A stretch of DNA of 64,000 nucleotides from assembly GCA_025517565.1 (NCBI GenBank), contig JAOPKD010000001.1:434001-498000 (forward strand), written 5' to 3'. This document shows positions 16,831-24,052 of the stretch, piece after piece; position 1 is the stretch's first letter, and the number at the start of each line of letters is the position of its first letter. The position numbers and the translations under genes were made by a program. The DNA is from Halapricum hydrolyticum. Its GTDB lineage: Archaea; Halobacteriota; Halobacteria; Halobacteriales; Haloarculaceae. The notes beneath the pieces are model-generated. The model made no database searches and was not told where the DNA came from. It saw only the letters and a list, made by a program, of their open reading frames with translations.

Positions 16831-17793
16831 ATGACACGAGTCACAGTCGGGGGTCGGATCCACTTCGGGTTCCAGAACCTCTCGCTGGCACACGATCGGC
16901 TGTACGGCGGCGTCGGCGTCGGTCTGTCGGAGCCGCGTCTGGTGCTGACGGCACAGCCTGCCGACGACGTGTCCTGTGACTGGCCCGCCGTTGCCGCGTA
17001 CGTCGCCCGTGCGGTGGACGTGCTCGGCGTCCCGGGGGCGGACGTAACAGTCGAACAGCGGCTCCCGCGCCACGTCGGTTTCGGCAGCGGGACGCGACTC
17101 GCACTGGCGAGTCTGGTCGCTGTCGCCCGCGCGTACGACCGCTCGGTCGACGTCAGAGACGTGGCACCCGATCTCGGTCGCGGCGGTCGGAGCGGAGTCG
17201 GCATCGCGACCTTCGAGGCCGGCGGCTTCGTCGTCGACGCCGGACATCCGACGGAGTTGTTCACGAGTGCGCCGCCTGCCGAGGGCGAGTGGACTGTCCC
17301 GCCAGTGGTCGCTCGCCACGATGTGCCCGGGACGTGGCGCTTCCTGCTGGTGACGCCCGACGTCGAGCGGGGTCGCAGCGGCGATCCGGAAGACGCGAGC
17401 ATCAGATCGGTCGTCGAGCGGGCCGATCCCGGGATTGCCGACGACATCGCGCTCGTGCTCACCCGGCAGTTGCTCCCGGCGATCGCGACCGGCGACTACG
17501 AGACGTTCGGACGCGCCGTCGCCCGCCTGAGCCGCCTGAACGGGGCGTGGTACGCCGACGAGCAAGGCGGCGTCTATCGACCGCCGGCCGGTCGGCTGAT
17601 CGACGCACTCGATTCCATCCCCGGGATCTCGGGTGCCGGCCAATCGTCCTGGGGGCCGACCGTCTACGGCATCACCCACGCGTCGACGGCCGACACCGCC
17701 GAACGAATGGCTCGCGACGCGCTTGCGGACCTCGGACTGGACGGGACGGTTCGTCTCGTCGAGGCCGCGACGACCGGCGCATCTGTCGATTGA
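16831..17793 (+). CDS. GHMP-family beta-ribofuranosylaminobenzene 5'-phosphate synthase homologue
   Basis: 320 residues. N-terminal MTRVTVGGRIHFGFQNLSL and the glycine-rich LPRHVGFGSGTRLALA loop are typical of RFAP synthase, a GHMP-fold enzyme that condenses PRPP with an aminobenzoate to start the pterin side chain of methanopterin. Further motifs are GRGGRSGVGIATFEAGGFVVDAG (two segments) and GISGAGQSSWGPTVYG. The frame is open much further upstream, but that extension overlaps the PAP2 gene; the ATG at 16831 gives the family start. Whether haloarchaea make a methanopterin-like cofactor or use this enzyme elsewhere is unsettled, so the substrate is inferred. Confidence 0.85.
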   Translation: MTRVTVGGRIHFGFQNLSLAHDRLYGGVGVGLSEPRLVLTAQPADDVSCDWPAVAAYVARAVDVLGVPGADVTVEQRLPRHVGFGSGTRLALASLVAVARAYDRSVDVRDVAPDLGRGGRSGVGIATFEAGGFVVDAGHPTELFTSAPPAEGEWTVPPVVARHDVPGTWRFLLVTPDVERGRSGDPEDASIRSVVERADPGIADDIALVLTRQLLPAIATGDYETFGRAVARLSRLNGAWYADEQGGVYRPPAGRLIDALDSIPGISGAGQSSWGPTVYGITHASTADTAERMARDALADLGLDGTVRLVEAATTGASVD

Positions 17794-17866
17794 CAGCCGC
17801 TCGCGAATGGCTGCCAAATTTGCTTGAACCACAACCGACTGCCCCGGGCCCGACCTGTATGCGTGC

Positions 17867-18655
17867 ATGCCGCGACTCGAAGCGATATACGTCTATCCGA
17901 TCAAATCCCTCGACGGTCTCGAACTCGAGACGGCACAGATCGACCCTGGAGGGTCGCTAGCGCGGGACCGACAGTACGCGATGATCGATTCGGACGGCGA
18001 GTACGTCAACGGCAAGCGGACGGCTGCTGTCCATCGCATCGACGCCGACTTCGGTCCGGGCGGGGCGATCGTCACGTTCGACGACGCGACAGAGACGGCA
18101 CGGTTCGACCTCGAAGGCGAGCGCGAGCGCGCCCAGGCGTGGCTCGACGAGCGGTTCGAGGCCGAGATCGAACTCGTTCGCGACGACCACCTGGGCTTTC
18201 CCGACGATACGACCGACACCGGTCCGACCGTAATTTCGACGGGGACGCTGGACGTCGTCACCGAGTGGTTCGACGCGATCGACGGCCCCGGAGAGATGCG
18301 TCGCCGACTCCGTCCGAATCTCGTCGTCGATGCGGCACCGTTCTGGGAGGATCGACTCTATGCAGGGCCCGACGAGTACGTCGAGTTCGACGTCGGAGAC
18401 GTTACCTTCGAGGGGTACGGGCCCTGCCAGCGGTGTGTGGTTCCCTCGCGCGATCCCGACACTGGCAGTCCGATCGAGGGGTTCCGGACGACGTTCGTCG
18501 AAAAGCGTCGAGAGACGCTGCCGTCGTGGGCGAACGACGAGCAGTTCGACCACTACTACCGGGTGATGGTCAACACGCGCACGCCGCCCGAATCCCGTGG
18601 CGAGCGGTTTTCAGCCGGAGCGGAAGTCGTGATCGGCGACGTCGTCGATCGCTAG
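17867..18655 (+). CDS. MOSC domain protein (MOSC-N plus MOSC)
   Basis: 262 residues. The N-terminal beta-barrel begins LEAIYVYPIKSLDGLELETA and contains GSLARDRQYAMIDSDGEYVNGKR; the C-terminal MOSC domain contains LRPNLVV and the conserved GPCQRCVVPSRDP, whose cysteine is the probable molybdenum-cofactor ligand. Relatives include mARC-type N-hydroxylated-compound reductases and YcbX; this protein has no fused ferredoxin domain. Cytoplasmic. Its stop codon overlaps the stop of the convergent esterase gene in the tetranucleotide CTAG. Confidence 0.88.
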   Translation: MPRLEAIYVYPIKSLDGLELETAQIDPGGSLARDRQYAMIDSDGEYVNGKRTAAVHRIDADFGPGGAIVTFDDATETARFDLEGERERAQAWLDERFEAEIELVRDDHLGFPDDTTDTGPTVISTGTLDVVTEWFDAIDGPGEMRRRLRPNLVVDAAPFWEDRLYAGPDEYVEFDVGDVTFEGYGPCQRCVVPSRDPDTGSPIEGFRTTFVEKRRETLPSWANDEQFDHYYRVMVNTRTPPESRGERFSAGAEVVIGDVVDR

Positions 18656-19656
18656 AGGTGCTGGTCCAGAAAGCCGATCTGGCGCGGGAGCGTCCGCTCG
18701 CGCCAGTCCGGATCGTCGATCATCCCGTGCCCGGCCCCCTCGCCGGTGACCACCTCGACCGGCACGTCCGCGTCGCGGAGCGTCCCGGCGAGCACCGTCG
18801 TCGAGCGGTACGGGACGATCGAGTCCTCGGTCCCGTGCACGAGCATGGCGGGCGGATCGCCGGGATCGACGTGCGTGACGGGCGAGCCTTCTTGGAGCGT
18901 CGCTTCGCTGGCATCCGGGCCGAAGAACGCCGCGACGAGCAGGTTCTCCTCGGCTTCCGGGACGGTGAAATCGTACGGGCCGCTGTAGCCGACGACAGCG
19001 TCGACAGCCGCCGAGGCGTCGAGCTCGAAATCCCGTGGCTGGAAGCGCTCGTAGCCGGGGGCGAGCGCGACCAGCGTCGCGAGGTGAGCACCCGCGGAGT
19101 AGCCAGCGAGCGCGCTGCGCGAGCCGTCGATGTCGTACGTGTCCGCGTTGGCCCGAACCCACGCGACCGCCGCGACGACGTCGCGAACCGCGGCGGGATA
19201 GCGTCGCTCCTGTGCCAGTCGATACTGGACGTCCGCGACCGCGTATCCGTTCGCCGTCAGTCGGTCGAACATCAGACGGTGTCCCTTGTCGCCGCCGATC
19301 CAGCCACCGCCGTGTGCGAACACGACGAACGGGTGATCCTCACCTTCGCCCGGCAGATAGAGATCGAGCTTCAGTTCCCGTTCCGGCGTCTCCTGGAAGA
19401 CGACGTCTCGCCGGTCACTGTCTGATTCTGTCCCGGTATCGTCGCCTTCTGTCGGCGTCGTCCCGATACTGTCCGACGACGGTGGCCGTGTCGTCGTGGT
19501 TTCGCCACTGTCCGACGACGGTGTCGCCGTCCCCTCGGCTGTCGAAATCGTATCCGTCGGCGTCGTTTCGCCGCTGGAACACCCCGTGAGCACCGCCCCG
19601 GCAGCGGTCGTCAACACCCCCCGACGCGTCCACCGTGCGTCAGTACTGCGCTCCAT
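18652..19656 (-). CDS. Tat-exported lipoprotein alpha/beta-hydrolase (BD-FAE/esterase type)
   Basis: 334 residues. The signal peptide WTRRGVLTTAAGAVLTGC has twin arginines and a lipobox; the mature start is a Thr/Ser/Asp-rich linker of about 60 residues, typical of halophilic lipoproteins. The hydrolase domain carries the oxyanion HGGGW motif, nucleophile GYSAGAH, an Asp in GTEDSIVPY and the catalytic His in GEGAGHGM. Members hydrolyse short esters, including feruloyl- or acetyl-sugar esters, at the cell surface. The ATG at 19656 is used; the longer frame to 19974 is the shadow of the next gene. Convergent with the MOSC gene. Confidence 0.88.
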   Translation of the reverse strand: MERSTDARWTRRGVLTTAAGAVLTGCSSGETTPTDTISTAEGTATPSSDSGETTTTRPPSSDSIGTTPTEGDDTGTESDSDRRDVVFQETPERELKLDLYLPGEGEDHPFVVFAHGGGWIGGDKGHRLMFDRLTANGYAVADVQYRLAQERRYPAAVRDVVAAVAWVRANADTYDIDGSRSALAGYSAGAHLATLVALAPGYERFQPRDFELDASAAVDAVVGYSGPYDFTVPEAEENLLVAAFFGPDASEATLQEGSPVTHVDPGDPPAMLVHGTEDSIVPYRSTTVLAGTLRDADVPVEVVTGEGAGHGMIDDPDWRERTLPRQIGFLDQHL

Positions 19657-19740
19657 GTATCTCGTCGCTCGAAGAGCGGCCGGATCAACCTGTCGACGGA
19701 CCAGGGCAATCCTTTTGGCTCGACCGGAATAGTTGCGAGT

Positions 19741-20037
19741 ATGGACTGGCCACACGATCCCGACGGCGAGGAGGGCAGCGAGGGACGACGCAAGTACGGC
19801 CACGCCGTCCTCGCGAAGAAAGTATCCGAGGAGGACTTCCCGCTGACGGCCACGGAGTACGTCGAACAGTACGGCGATCATCCGGTCCGAATCGACTACG
19901 AAACGGTCGTTAGCGTCGCGGACATCTTCGAACACGTCGAGGACGAACAGTTCGAGACGTTCTCCGAGTTCCACAGGGCAGTCGGTCGGGCGATGCGTGA
20001 GAACGGCTACTGGCCGTACGAACTCGACCGGGCGTAG
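19741..20037 (+). CDS. Conserved haloarchaeal DUF5785-like protein
   Basis: 98 residues, soluble and acidic: MDWPHDPDGEEGSEGRRKYG, then LAKKVSEEDFPLTATEYVEQYGDHPVRIDYE, a helix FEHVEDEQFETFSEFHRAVGRAMRENG, and WPYELDRA at the end. It matches the pattern of a short conserved haloarchaeal family without known activity. A T-rich CCTTTTGGC lies about 28 bases before the ATG. It lies 46 bases upstream of the GTP cyclohydrolase gene on the same strand and could share its transcript. Confidence 0.8.
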   Translation: MDWPHDPDGEEGSEGRRKYGHAVLAKKVSEEDFPLTATEYVEQYGDHPVRIDYETVVSVADIFEHVEDEQFETFSEFHRAVGRAMRENGYWPYELDRA

Positions 20038-20083
20038 TGGATCGACACACCAATATCAGCCGATCCATTACGCACAGACAGTT

Positions 20084-20845
20084 GTGACGAACACGCAGCT
20101 CACCCACATCCAGATCGACAACTACGGTCCCTGGACAGTGACGCCCGAACCGCGCCGGGAAGTCGACCTCCAGACGCTCCAGTCGCGGCTGTACGCCGAT
20201 CTCGCGCAGTTTTTCGGCAACCGCGGTGGCTACACGTTCTTTACCCGGTTCGACAACATGATCGCCGTCTCGAACGGGTTGACGATGGACGACCACGACA
20301 TGCTCCAGGAATCGGTCGCCAATCGCTATCCCGTGACGATGAGTCTGAGCGTCGCGACCGGTCAGACGCCCGCGAACGCACTCGAGACCGCGACCGAACA
20401 GCTCCAGGACGCTGGCAGTGCCCAGGACAAGTCCCGTCGGGAGATCCTGCGTGGCCGCCACATCGACGACGAATTCCGGACCGACGAGGACCTCCGCATC
20501 GCTCACTTCGACGTCAACGACGCGACCGGCAAGTACACCGATCAGCTCAGCGAGTTCGACACGTTCATCCGGATCGAGCAGGGCTACGCATCGCTGATGA
20601 AATACATGCGACAGGCCTACGACAGTCTCTCGTTTTTCGTCGGCGGCGACAACATCATCGCGGTCTGTCCGGAGATGGACGCCGAAGACTACCAGGACGC
20701 GATCGATCACGTTCGCGACGACGTCGGTGTCGAACTCAAAGTCGGCGTGGGCGAGGGTCGCCGCGCCGACGAGGCCGGCATGGCTGCAAAACACGCCCTC
20801 GAAGAGTGTCGAGCGACAGGTGTGGACGTCGAACTGGACTGCTAG
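20084..20845 (+). CDS. gch3: GTP cyclohydrolase III
   Basis: 253 residues. The sequence follows the archaeal enzyme closely: HIQIDNYGPWTVTPEPRREV at the start, LQSRLYADLAQFF, YTFFTRFDNMIAVSNG, NRYPVTMSLSVATGQTP, AGSAQDKSRREIL, AHFDVNDATGKYTD, FFVGGDNIIAVCP and LKVGVGEGRRADEAG. It opens the GTP ring to the formylaminopyrimidine used for riboflavin and F420 synthesis in archaea. The frame extends upstream to 19997, but the GTG at 20084 places the family N-terminus correctly. It is slightly shorter at the C-terminus than the methanogen enzyme. Confidence 0.93.
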   Translation: MTNTQLTHIQIDNYGPWTVTPEPRREVDLQTLQSRLYADLAQFFGNRGGYTFFTRFDNMIAVSNGLTMDDHDMLQESVANRYPVTMSLSVATGQTPANALETATEQLQDAGSAQDKSRREILRGRHIDDEFRTDEDLRIAHFDVNDATGKYTDQLSEFDTFIRIEQGYASLMKYMRQAYDSLSFFVGGDNIIAVCPEMDAEDYQDAIDHVRDDVGVELKVGVGEGRRADEAGMAAKHALEECRATGVDVELDC

Positions 20846-21079
20846 GGCGCCTCGAAACCGGATCGATCGTCTGCCTCTGATACGGATTGTTATGGATCCG
20901 GCTTAATTCGAACGCTGAAGATCAAATCAGTGAGCGATGTTCGAGTCCGGGCCGGCCGGGACGCAGGCGTCAGACGAGTACAGTGTCAGCGTCGCCCGTG
21001 GCAACGTTGAGCATACGTGCGAGAGCACTATAAGCGTACTGCAGGTAGCTTTTAGACGCCGTCGCGCAAAATAGCAGGT

Positions 21080-21643
21080 ATGAACGGTGACGTCACAGTA
21101 CAGGAGGCGATGACCCGTGACTTCGTGGGGGTGAGTGGTTCGGATAGCATCCGCGATACGGCACAGCTGTTGCTCGAGGAGGACACGCCGGGCGCAGTCG
21201 TGCTCAAGGGCCAGGAGCCGATCGGGATCGTCACGGCCGGTGACGCGCTCTCGTGGCTCGTCCGTGGCGGGAGCGCTGACGCGTCCGTGACGGAGTGTAT
21301 GACCGACACCGTGCCAGAGGTCGCACCCGAGCAGCCGATCGAAGCCGCCGTCGACGAACTGTTCGCCCAGTCGGCGACGCTGCTGGTCGTGACCGACAAC
21401 GGCGGCAAGCCGCTCGGCGTCCTCACCCAGCGCGACGTGATCGCGGCCACGACCTTCACGCCGACCGATACGGCGACCGACCAGGAGGTCGAACCAGCGC
21501 GTCTCGAATCCGAACCACAGGCGCCTGCCGACGCCGACGGCGGCTACAGCGAGCAGGGAATCTGCGAGCGATGCGGCGCGCTCACGTCCGATCTCGTCTC
21601 GTTCAACGGCCAGCTTCTCTGTCCGGACTGTCGCGAGGTCTGA
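21080..21643 (+). CDS. CBS-pair protein with C-terminal zinc ribbon
   Basis: 187 residues. Two CBS repeats (VTVQEAMTRDFVGVSGSDS and SVTECMTDTVPEVAPEQP starts) occupy residues 1-130. After a flexible acidic linker, residues about 160-187 form a zinc ribbon, ICERCGALTSDLVSF then LLCPDC. A TATA-like TAGCTTTTAG is centred about 27 bases upstream of the ATG, fitting leaderless transcription. The CBS pair senses nucleotides; the ribbon suggests binding to nucleic acid or another protein. No partner gene is adjacent. Confidence 0.88.
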   Translation: MNGDVTVQEAMTRDFVGVSGSDSIRDTAQLLLEEDTPGAVVLKGQEPIGIVTAGDALSWLVRGGSADASVTECMTDTVPEVAPEQPIEAAVDELFAQSATLLVVTDNGGKPLGVLTQRDVIAATTFTPTDTATDQEVEPARLESEPQAPADADGGYSEQGICERCGALTSDLVSFNGQLLCPDCREV

Positions 21644-21707
21644 TGGTAGCGTTCGCCAGCGCGACAGTCGGGCTGTCAGCTCGCCGGCGACGTCACCGAT
21701 ATCCACC

Positions 21708-22193
21708 ATGAGCGATCGGAGTTCCGTCACGGTCGAGCGAGCGACGATGGACGACCTGGACCGGCTGGTCGAGTGCTGGCTCGAACTGGCCGCGGGCCAG
21801 CGCGAGTACGGATCACACTTGCAGACGGCCGCCAACCGGAGTCGGATACGGGAATCGTTCGCCAGGCGGATCGCCCGCGAGCAGACACACCTCGCCCGGA
21901 GCGGTGACCGGATCGTCGGCTTCGTCACGTTCACGATGGAGGGCAGTACGTTCGCGAAGTCCGTCCGCCGGGGCGTCGTGCAGAACCTCTACGTCGTGCC
22001 CGAAATGCGCGGCGAAGGGGTCGGAACACAGCTGCTCGCGGCCGCCGAGCGTGTGCTCGCGGACGCGGGCGCGGACGTAATCTCGCTCGAAGCGATGGCG
22101 GACAACGAACCGGCCCGACAGTTCTACCGGGATCGGGGCTATCGCCCCCATCGCGTCACCTTCGAAAAGCCAGTCGAAAGCGATACGCCTTAA
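21708..22193 (+). CDS. GNAT-family N-acetyltransferase
   Basis: 161 residues with the GNAT fold: SSVTVERATMDDLDRLVECW at the start, VGFVTFTMEG (beta strand 4), then the acetyl-CoA loop VQNLYVVPEMRGEGVGTQLL containing R-G-E-G-V-G, and the C-terminal ALEAMADNEPARQFYRDRGY-type motif. It transfers an acetyl group from acetyl-CoA to an amine; the substrate is not predictable. It ends 26 bases before the tRNA-Thr gene. Confidence 0.88.
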   Translation: MSDRSSVTVERATMDDLDRLVECWLELAAGQREYGSHLQTAANRSRIRESFARRIAREQTHLARSGDRIVGFVTFTMEGSTFAKSVRRGVVQNLYVVPEMRGEGVGTQLLAAAERVLADAGADVISLEAMADNEPARQFYRDRGYRPHRVTFEKPVESDTP

Positions 22194-22219
22194 ACCCTCA
22201 CCCCACTACCCCCACGTGC

Positions 22220-22293
22220 GCCAGGGGAGCTTGGGTGGTCCAAGCACCCGACTTGTAATCGGGAGTTCGTGGGTTCAAATCCCACCCCTGGCT
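22220..22293 (+). tRNA. tRNA-Thr (anticodon TGT)
   Basis: 74 nt, no encoded CCA. Acceptor GCCAGGG (22220-22226) pairs fully with CCCTGGC (22286-22292), discriminator T. D stem GCTT/AAGC, anticodon stem CCCGA/TCGGG with loop CTTGTAA (anticodon TGT), five-base variable loop, T stem GTGGG/CCCAC with loop TTCAAAT. All stems are perfect. Position 8 is G rather than the nearly invariant T, and positions 14 and 21 of the D loop are G and C rather than A, so the usual 8-14 tertiary pair is not possible. G14 and C21 could instead extend the D stem to five pairs. Confidence 0.93.
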
Positions 22294-22449
22294 CTGTTTC
22301 TCGAACGGACGTGAGAGAACGGAGCGAAAAGTGGGATTTGAACCCTGGAAGTCGCAGCGCGCGAACAACGTGAGCGCGAACGTCTTCCTCCGGTTCACAA
22401 TCCCCACCCCTGGCTCTGTTTCTCGAACGGAGCGAAAAGTGGGATTTGA
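22269..22449 (+). repeat. Direct and inverted copies of the tRNA-Thr T arm and flank
   Basis: The last 13 bases of the tRNA gene plus 16 bases of flank (22281-22309) recur identically at 22403-22431. A 24-base block at 22318-22341 recurs at 22426-22449. GTGGGATTTGAACCC at 22331-22345 is the exact reverse complement of the T-arm sequence 22271-22285. A more degenerate third T-arm-like stretch lies at 22491-22516. This is the arrangement expected from repeated integration or excision at a tRNA 3' end. The rest of the 356-base spacer up to 22650 shows no convincing gene. Confidence 0.75.
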
Positions 22450-22649
22450 GCGAGACCGGAAAGGCGCAACGTAGTGAGCATTTCCGGACGTTATTCAAAC
22501 TCCTACCCCAGGCTTCAGTCATTTTTCTTACATGCCAACAGTATTCAGGTATGTGGCCGCACAGTAGAACGCGTTCGTCGCGGGGATTCATCGTCTAAGG
22601 TAATAGAGGTTTCTCCGGCTGTTTCGGCCGCTCAAGGGGGTGCATCGGC

Positions 22650-22796
22650 GTGAGCTACGCCCCTCGCCTCGAATGTCCGGCCTGCGGGACCGCGATTCCT
22701 GCTGATCGGGCCCGCGGCCAGGTCCGCGTCGAGTGTCCCGGCTGTCGTCGCGAGCGGACGCTCGACCAGTTCGTGGAGGTGTCGATCGATGCTTGA
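22650..22796 (+). CDS. 48-residue double-CxxC zinc-finger protein
   Basis: GTG start with a GGGGGTG ribosome-binding-like stretch 8 bases upstream. The product has two CPxC knuckles (LECPACGTAI and VECPGCRRERT) about 20 residues apart, enough for one zinc site, then a short acidic tail. Its stop overlaps the ATG of the next small gene by 8 bases (ATGCTTGA). Tiny CPxCG-type proteins in overlapping strings are typical of haloviruses and plasmids. The position, 350 bases behind a tRNA with T-arm repeats, fits a provirus remnant. Confidence 0.6.
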   Translation: MSYAPRLECPACGTAIPADRARGQVRVECPGCRRERTLDQFVEVSIDA

Positions 22797-22998
22797 GAAC
22801 AGCGCCAAGCACACGACGATCAACTACTGGATCGTCGAGGAGTGTCGGGGCTGCGGGCGGTCGTATGCCGTCCGTGCGCCGGTCGCCGCCGGCGACGGTG
22901 GGTCCGACGTCCGGACAAAGTGCCGCTGCGGGACGACGAACCCGACCGATGTCGGCGTCACCGAACCCGAACAGATCGCGGAGGTGGTCGGGCGATGA
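22789..22998 (+). CDS. 69-residue zinc-binding protein
   Basis: MLENSAKHTTINYWIVEECRG, then CGRSYAVRAP and TKCRCGTTNP give a C-x2-C plus C-x-C pair for a zinc site; the tail TEPEQIAEVVGR is acidic. It starts inside the preceding gene, indicating translational coupling. Third-position G/C use is high, consistent with a real haloarchaeal gene. No enzymatic motif. Likely a nucleic-acid-binding or regulatory protein of an integrated element, which is inference from the context. Confidence 0.6.
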   Translation: MLENSAKHTTINYWIVEECRGCGRSYAVRAPVAAGDGGSDVRTKCRCGTTNPTDVGVTEPEQIAEVVGR

Positions 22999-22999
22999 G

Positions 23000-23185
23000 C
23001 TATCGTCGACGTCGCAGATCTCGTCGATCTCGTCGATCACCCGTGATGACGAACGCACCAGGCTCGCCTTCATCCTCGTCGTCATCACTGTCACTCTCGT
23101 CGCTGCCGAAGATCTCGTCGCCTGAGAGGTTGATCGTAATGCCGGTTCCGCGGATTATTGCAATGATCAGTTCTAATATGCCCAT
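23000..23185 (-). CDS. Small acidic protein with hydrophobic N-terminus, unknown
   Basis: 61 residues: MGILELIIAIIRGTGITINL, an acidic centre (GSDESDSDDDEDEGEPGAF) and an Arg/Asp-rich end (DRRDRRDLRRRR). The acidic composition and codon choice fit this genome better than the Ser/Arg-rich plus-strand frame over the same bases (22995-23234), although that frame starts with an ATGA overlap. A TATA-like TTATAACGCC lies about 40 bases upstream. Function unknown; part of the accessory island. Confidence 0.4.
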   Translation of the reverse strand: MGILELIIAIIRGTGITINLSGDEIFGSDESDSDDDEDEGEPGAFVITGDRRDRRDLRRRR

Positions 23186-23589
23186 TGCGCCTGGAGTGTC
23201 TGGATTCTCCAGAATAAGAGGTGGGGCGTTATAAAAGACGAAGTTGCACGACCGAGCCTCCCTAATCTCTGGTCAATCCGTATTCAGGAGCATAGACGCT
23301 CGAAGCGCCGTATTCGCCGGAATAGCAGACGCACCCAAATCACTCAGTAATCCCCGGAGAGGTAGTCGGCCGATGAGCCCCTCCCGCGCCGAACTCGAGG
23401 GGGAGCCGCCGGCCTGGGTCCGTGAGCAGGCCAGCGGGCTCGTGGGGGATGTCCCGTGATCAGTGGTAAACGGAATGGGGTGGGGGAAGTGAGGGGTGGT
23501 GGCAGGAGACGCCGTGGTCACAGGCCACGTCTGGCTTCCGTCGGGTGGCAACCAGCCGAGGTCAGAAGCCACCCGTCGGGTAATTATCG
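23186..23589. other. Accessory spacer with one possible 28-residue frame
   Basis: No convincing full gene. A 28-codon plus-strand frame at 23373-23459 (MSPSRAELEGEPPAWVREQA...) has GGAGAGG upstream, and its stop overlaps the GTG that opens the TnpB-containing frame. It may be a real overlapping small gene or a fragment. The AT content at 23130-23250 is higher than in flanking DNA. Confidence 0.35.
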
Positions 23590-23980
23590 ACGGTGGGTGT
23601 ATAAACCCATCCGCGAACATATTCAGAGATATGATCAGTCAGTCCTCGACCGGCTCAAGCGTCGCGGCGTCGAGGTCCTCGTCGAGGAAGGCACCACCAA
23701 AGAGTGCGCTCAGTGTGGCGTCGAGACCGACAAACCGCTATGGGTGCGTGAACATTCCTGTCCTGCCTGTGGCTTCGAGGCGGACAGAGACGCAAACGCA
23801 GCGTGGAACATTCTTCTTCGCGGACTCACCGACCTAGGAGTGGGTCACTCCGAAGGTACGCCTGTGGAGACTGCGCTCCCTGCGAGAACCACCCCGGTTC
23901 CTGCAAAGCGCGTCTTGGAAGCAGGAAGCCCCTTCCTCACGGAGCGAGCGGCTACGCCGCGAGTGAGTAGGCAGGGGTAG
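23590..23980 (+). pseudogene. TnpB (IS200/IS605 family) C-terminal remnant
   Basis: The frame carries the C-terminal zinc finger and third RuvC segment of TnpB: TTKECAQCGVETDKPLW, then EHSCPACGFEADRDANAAWN and the tail LGVGHSEGTPVETALP. Only about the last 110-130 residues are recognisable; the N-terminal domain and the first RuvC aspartate and glutamate segments are absent, and the sequence before residue 60 of the frame is unrelated. No TnpA gene or complete element end is seen. It is a decayed insertion near the tRNA-Thr island. Confidence 0.85.
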
Positions 23981-24052
23981 TTCACTAATTTCGTCGACCC
24001 CACGAAGATTGGACACAAGAACGGATTGTCACCAAAACTGTGATCGATCCGA

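Noticed and set aside
19657..19974. Longer N-terminus of the lipoprotein esterase
   Set aside because: The extension is the reverse shadow of the DUF5785-like gene; the Tat/lipobox signal starts properly at 19656.
23273..23620. 115-codon minus-strand frame in the accessory island
   Set aside because: Pro/Ser/Thr-rich with poor codon use and opposite to the TnpB remnant; no support as a gene.
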